Positions 6,711 through 8,629 of a stretch of 8,629 nucleotides of DNA are shown in pieces. How positions within the stretch are numbered: position 1 is the stretch's first letter; each line of letters starts with the position of its first letter. Under the pieces are notes generated by a model. That model did not search any database. It was not told where the DNA came from and saw only the letters and a list, made by a program, of their open reading frames with translations. Origin of the DNA: an uncultured Bacteroidales bacterium (GTDB lineage Bacteria; Bacteroidota; Bacteroidia; Bacteroidales; Paludibacteraceae); contig CAIUKZ010000434.1 of assembly GCA_903899865.1 (NCBI GenBank), forward strand, positions 1 to 8,629, read 5' to 3'. Position numbers and translations under genes: made by a program.

Positions 6711-7886
6711 TTATGCTTTTATAGTTTCTATTATCACTTTTTTATTGTCTGACAATGTACATGCAAATAGGTAGGTTTCACCACCATCAGCCAATTTTAG
6801 TTTTTTTCTAATTTCATCCACACTGATGGGAAAATTTCGGGTAGCAACATTTGCCTTTTTTAATGATAAAGCATTGGCTTTCCACTTTTCTTTTTCCCAA
6901 ATCTTTTTGATAGCGAACACTCTGCCTGGAAATTCAATGTGCAGCTCATTTGAAACATATAAATGAGTATTCACTTGTAATTTATCTAACCTAAAGTGTT
7001 GACCAATCAATTTGAAAGCCCCAGCCTTCATGATTGCAGCATTGGGTTCATAAAGAAACCTATAGTTTTCCAATTCTTGTGCATGCTGACAACTTGCCTG
7101 TTGTTCTTCTTGTAGATAATATTCAAAGTTTTGAACTTGACTTTTCTGAAAATTAATGGTTTTAATTTGAATAGTGGCCGCCGTTTTTTTGTTGAGTATC
7201 AGAAGTAATTCCTTGCATTCATTGTCCACAGCAATTATATGTACAGCTGCAATACCATGAAGTTGATCGATGATGGCATGAATATCTAACATAGGTGAAA
7301 GTTTCACCATCAGATTATCCGATTTTTCAAATATAGATTCAAGCAAAACGGTAACATCAGGCTCGCAGTCTGCAAGCTTTACCACTTTTTTTCCACTGTT
7401 ATCACGTCTTGCAGGGTCTATGTACATCCAATCAGCCTTATCAAGGTAGTGCATAAGAAAAGACTCACTCATCGAATTTACAACCATAATGTTTGTTCTC
7501 TTAAGTGCCGAAAAGTTATGGGTGGCTAGCCTACATAATTCTTCGTTTTTCTCAACATATATTACTTCCTCAAAGTTTTCCGCCAAAAAATAGCTATCCA
7601 CCCCAAACCCTCCAGTAAGATCAACTAACCGATATCCATTGCATAGTGATGCTTTGTAGGTAGCTGTAATTTGAGAAGATGATTGTTCCAAAGAAAGTTG
7701 AATAGGGTAGAGGATGTTCTCATTTTGATGAAAAATGGGGAGTTTATTGCAAACCTTTTTCCGACCATTGATTTGAGACAATGCTTCAGAAATGTTTATT
7801 TCAGGATACTTTTTTGCATCCATTGCCAATTGATGAATATCATCGTTTAGATGTTGTACAATAAATGCTCTAAGCTTTTCGTTCAT
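6711..7886 (-). CDS. Class I SAM-dependent methyltransferase with THUMP-like C-terminal domain
   Basis: This 391-residue protein (start codon at 7884-7886) has a Rossmann methyltransferase core. Motif I is VDLTGGFGVD at 88-97, which binds SAM. The acidic end of the next strand is in VEKNEELC at 111-118. The catalytic-region motif IDPARR is at 156-161, where DPxR replaces the DPPY/NPPY of N-methyltransferases, followed by VKLSPMLD at 194-201. The C-terminal part has FLYEPNAAIMKAG (277-289) and a final conserved block (NFPISVDEIRKKL, LADGGETYLFA), typical of the THUMP-like domain. An RNA base, perhaps in tRNA or rRNA, is the likely target by family inference, but the substrate is not known to me. 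A longer frame starts at 7943; the inner ATG is preferred because relatives, from memory, begin close to it (MNEKLRAFI, then HLNDD). A promoter-like pair lies upstream at 7990-8018. Confidence 0.85.
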   Translation of the reverse strand: MNEKLRAFIVQHLNDDIHQLAMDAKKYPEINISEALSQINGRKKVCNKLPIFHQNENILYPIQLSLEQSSSQITATYKASLCNGYRLVDLTGGFGVDSYFLAENFEEVIYVEKNEELCRLATHNFSALKRTNIMVVNSMSESFLMHYLDKADWMYIDPARRDNSGKKVVKLADCEPDVTVLLESIFEKSDNLMVKLSPMLDIHAIIDQLHGIAAVHIIAVDNECKELLLILNKKTAATIQIKTINFQKSQVQNFEYYLQEEQQASCQHAQELENYRFLYEPNAAIMKAGAFKLIGQHFRLDKLQVNTHLYVSNELHIEFPGRVFAIKKIWEKEKWKANALSLKKANVATRNFPISVDEIRKKLKLADGGETYLFACTLSDNKKVIIETIKA

Positions 7887-7966
7887 ATTCAATAGTTTAT
7901 CGCTTGTGCAATGAAAGTTATTAACATTGATAATATTTGACACATAAAATTGTAGATTTTAGGAGC

Positions 7967-8022
7967 ATTTTTGGTAATTTTACAGTCATCAAACCTATTA
8001 GTAGGAGCAAAATTACAAAAAT
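7967..8022. repeat. Imperfect inverted repeat over the methyltransferase promoter
   Basis: Bases 7967-7981 are complementary to 8009-8022 over 14 pairs with a single bulged G, leaving a 27-base spacer. A direct repeat TAGGAGCA also occurs at 7960-7967 and 8002-8009, each just ahead of one arm. The arms are AT-rich, so chance is possible. The arrangement could be a regulator-binding site, since it brackets the promoter-like box at 7990-7997. Confidence 0.45.
7990..8018 (-). promoter_or_regulatory. Bacteroidota-type promoter for the THUMP-like methyltransferase
   Basis: On the minus strand TTG (8018-8016, within TTTTTG) is followed by 18 bases and then TAGGTTTG (7997-7990), an exact TAnnTTTG match at a spacing reasonable for Bacteroidota sigma factor. 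Transcription would start near 7983, giving a leader of about 97 bases to the ATG ending at 7886. A second exact box, TAATTTTG, lies at 8015-8008 but lacks a -33 partner. Evidence is sequence match only. Confidence 0.5.
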
Positions 8023-8075
8023 TAGAATACAGTTAGCGTATTTATTGCTCTTGAGTACATTTATAACGGGTTTTC

Positions 8076-8100
8076 GTAATTTTTAGGGAATAAAAATTGC
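8076..8100. repeat. AT-rich perfect hairpin
   Basis: AATTTTTA (8078-8085) and TAAAAATT (8091-8098) are perfect complements around the 5-base loop GGGAA. One G-T and one G-C pair outside extend the stem to 10 bp. No T-run follows on either strand, so it does not look like a terminator. It may be chance in such AT-rich DNA or part of a longer RNA. Confidence 0.3.
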
Positions 8101-8273
8101 CTTTACGTGAGTTGTTAAATTCGATAGTTTATTAGTAATTAAACTTACCATTATATTTATAACTCGCAGTTAAACAATGATTTATACTTTACGGGTGAAC
8201 TAAAAGTGTTAAATATTATTTTTTTTTCGTGGTTTAGGTATTTTTTTTGAGTTTTTGTTGTTTATTTGTATAA

Positions 8274-8407
8274 GTGTACGAAGTACACCAATTCGTTTTA
8301 GTGGTATTGTAAAAATAAAAAAAGTATTGAATATTTGTTATAGAGTCTGTCATAATTCTTGCAATTCATACTTTTACCGAGGCTGTGAAGTCTCGGTTTT
8401 TTTTTTT
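8274..8407 (+). ncRNA. Candidate small structured RNA ending at an intrinsic terminator
   Basis: A strong plus-strand terminator ends here, but the nearest gene to the left runs on the minus strand from 7886, so any RNA it stops must begin between about 7890 and 8370. Three helices follow in order. GTGTAC/GTACAC with loop GAA is at 8274-8288. A 12-bp stem with one bulged T pairs 8320-8327 with 8368-8375 and 8329-8332 with 8364-8367. The terminator stem starts at 8376, directly abutting the second helix. The 5' end is unknown: no exact TAnnTTTG with a -33 partner was found, only TTTATTTG at 8261-8268 and T-rich boxes, so the left boundary given is the first hairpin. A Bacteroidota 6S RNA (6S-Flavo type) or another regulatory RNA are possibilities, but I do not recognise the family. 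A short leader peptide is unlikely, as no suitable ATG frame was found. Confidence 0.45.
8376..8407 (+). terminator. Strong intrinsic terminator without a protein gene
   Basis: ACCGAGGCT (8376-8384) pairs with AGTCTCGGT (8389-8397), 9 bp with one G-T pair, around a GTGA loop (GNRA type). Ten T follow at 8398-8407. The opposite strand has A rather than T after the stem, so it works only for plus-strand transcription. Confidence 0.85.
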
Positions 8408-8504
8408 GTCCAAATTCAAACAATAGGCAATACCGGATTAAGTTGGGTTTTCTTTTCAAAACACAATAGAACACATATTTGAAAATTTGAATCTAATTGT
8501 AATT

Positions 8505-8512
8505 TATTTTTG
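8505..8512 (+). promoter_or_regulatory. TAnnTTTG-type -7 box near the right edge
   Basis: TATTTTTG is an exact match to the Bacteroidota -7 element on the plus strand and would start RNA near 8519. Candidate -33 TTTG elements lie 15 and 23 bases away, outside the best spacing. It overlaps the left arm of the inverted repeat beginning at 8511. Confidence 0.3.
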
Positions 8513-8619
8513 AGCACATAGAAATAAAACTGCGTTTTATAATCTAGCTAATCAATTTGCCGAAAGGCAAATCCATGTGTCCTGTATTTTTTTCATAATT
8601 GAATTACTTGATGTGCTCA
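8511..8619. other. Structured element: 9-bp inverted repeat enclosing two perfect hairpins
   Basis: TGAGCACAT (8511-8519) and ATGTGCTCA (8611-8619) are perfect inverted copies. Between them lie two perfect hairpins: ATAAAAC/GTTTTAT with a 3-base loop (8524-8540), and ATTTGCC/GGCAAAT with a GAAA (GNRA) tetraloop (8555-8572). Seven T at 8587-8593 follow. The layout resembles a branched RNA, a gene leader or a short terminal-inverted-repeat element. No known riboswitch or RNA family was recognised. Confidence 0.4.
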
Positions 8620-8629
8620 TTGTGGTTTC

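Larger units (their letters stand above)
7887..8629. other. Non-coding right end with structured elements
   Basis: No credible complete protein gene was found in these 743 bases on either strand. The only longer frame (8255-8482 plus) starts with TTG, has no ATG and reads through a terminator. Contents from left to right are a minus-strand promoter-like pair, an imperfect inverted repeat, an AT-rich 10-bp hairpin, several poly-T tracts (8219-8227, 8241-8248), a candidate small RNA with terminator, and a 109-base structured element. Two frames touch the right edge (plus from ATG 8611; minus entering and stopping at 8552) but are too short to judge. Confidence 0.7.

Noticed and set aside
8126..8145. 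AGTTTA/TAAACT hairpin
   Set aside because: The stem is only 6 bp of mostly A/T with an 8-base loop in very AT-rich DNA, as expected by chance.
8255..8482. 75-codon plus-strand open frame in the non-coding right end
   Set aside because: It starts with TTG, contains no ATG, is rich in low-complexity Phe/Ile/Cys codons from poly-T tracts, resembles no family I know, and runs through the strong terminator at 8376-8407.
7887..8629. tRNA, tmRNA or RNase P RNA gene
   Set aside because: No T-loop TTCGA-type motif with flanking stems, CCA end or conserved RNase P core sequence could be found by eye on either strand.

Overview
The window reads as a chromosomal segment from a member of the Bacteroidota, most likely a free-living Bacteroidales-like organism. 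The DNA is AT-rich. Most starts lack a Shine-Dalgarno sequence, and several gene fronts carry boxes like the Bacteroidota -7 element TAnnTTTG. The protein families and their order (class 1B PyrD, short AMP-nucleosidase-like protein, stand-alone HsdR-N-like protein beside holA, Tex, THUMP-like methyltransferase) are also typical of that phylum. This is judged by eye, without a database search.

Layout. Bases 1-895 hold the dihydroorotate dehydrogenase PyrD, cut at its N-terminus by the window edge. One base later an exported CapA-type metallophosphatase-like protein begins (897-2006). Its transcription probably ends at a hairpin plus T-run near 2125-2162, after a GC-rich palindromic REP-like repeat at 2021-2050. 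On the minus strand, 2167-2622 encodes a small PD-(D/E)xK nuclease-fold protein of the HsdR N-terminal family. Divergent from it run an AMP-nucleosidase-like protein (2704-3477), the DNA polymerase III delta subunit (3497-4510) and the Tex RNA-binding protein (4560-6707), all on the plus strand and closely spaced. A THUMP-like SAM-dependent methyltransferase (6711-7886) converges on tex, with only 3 bases between the stop codons.

The last roughly 740 bases (7887-8629) hold no credible complete protein gene. They do hold structure: a promoter-like pair for the methyltransferase, an imperfect inverted repeat over it, a textbook plus-strand intrinsic terminator at 8376-8407 with no protein gene to terminate, and a 109-base element at 8511-8619 closed by a perfect 9-bp inverted repeat around two perfect hairpins. 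The best explanation is one small structured RNA ending near 8407, and a second RNA or gene leader at the right edge.

Functionally the genes are housekeeping: pyrimidine synthesis, adenylate turnover, replication clamp loading, RNA/transcription-associated Tex, and a probable RNA methyltransferase. I see no mobile element, CRISPR array, toxin-antitoxin pair or complete defence system. The least explained parts are the stand-alone nuclease-fold protein and the structured non-coding right end.
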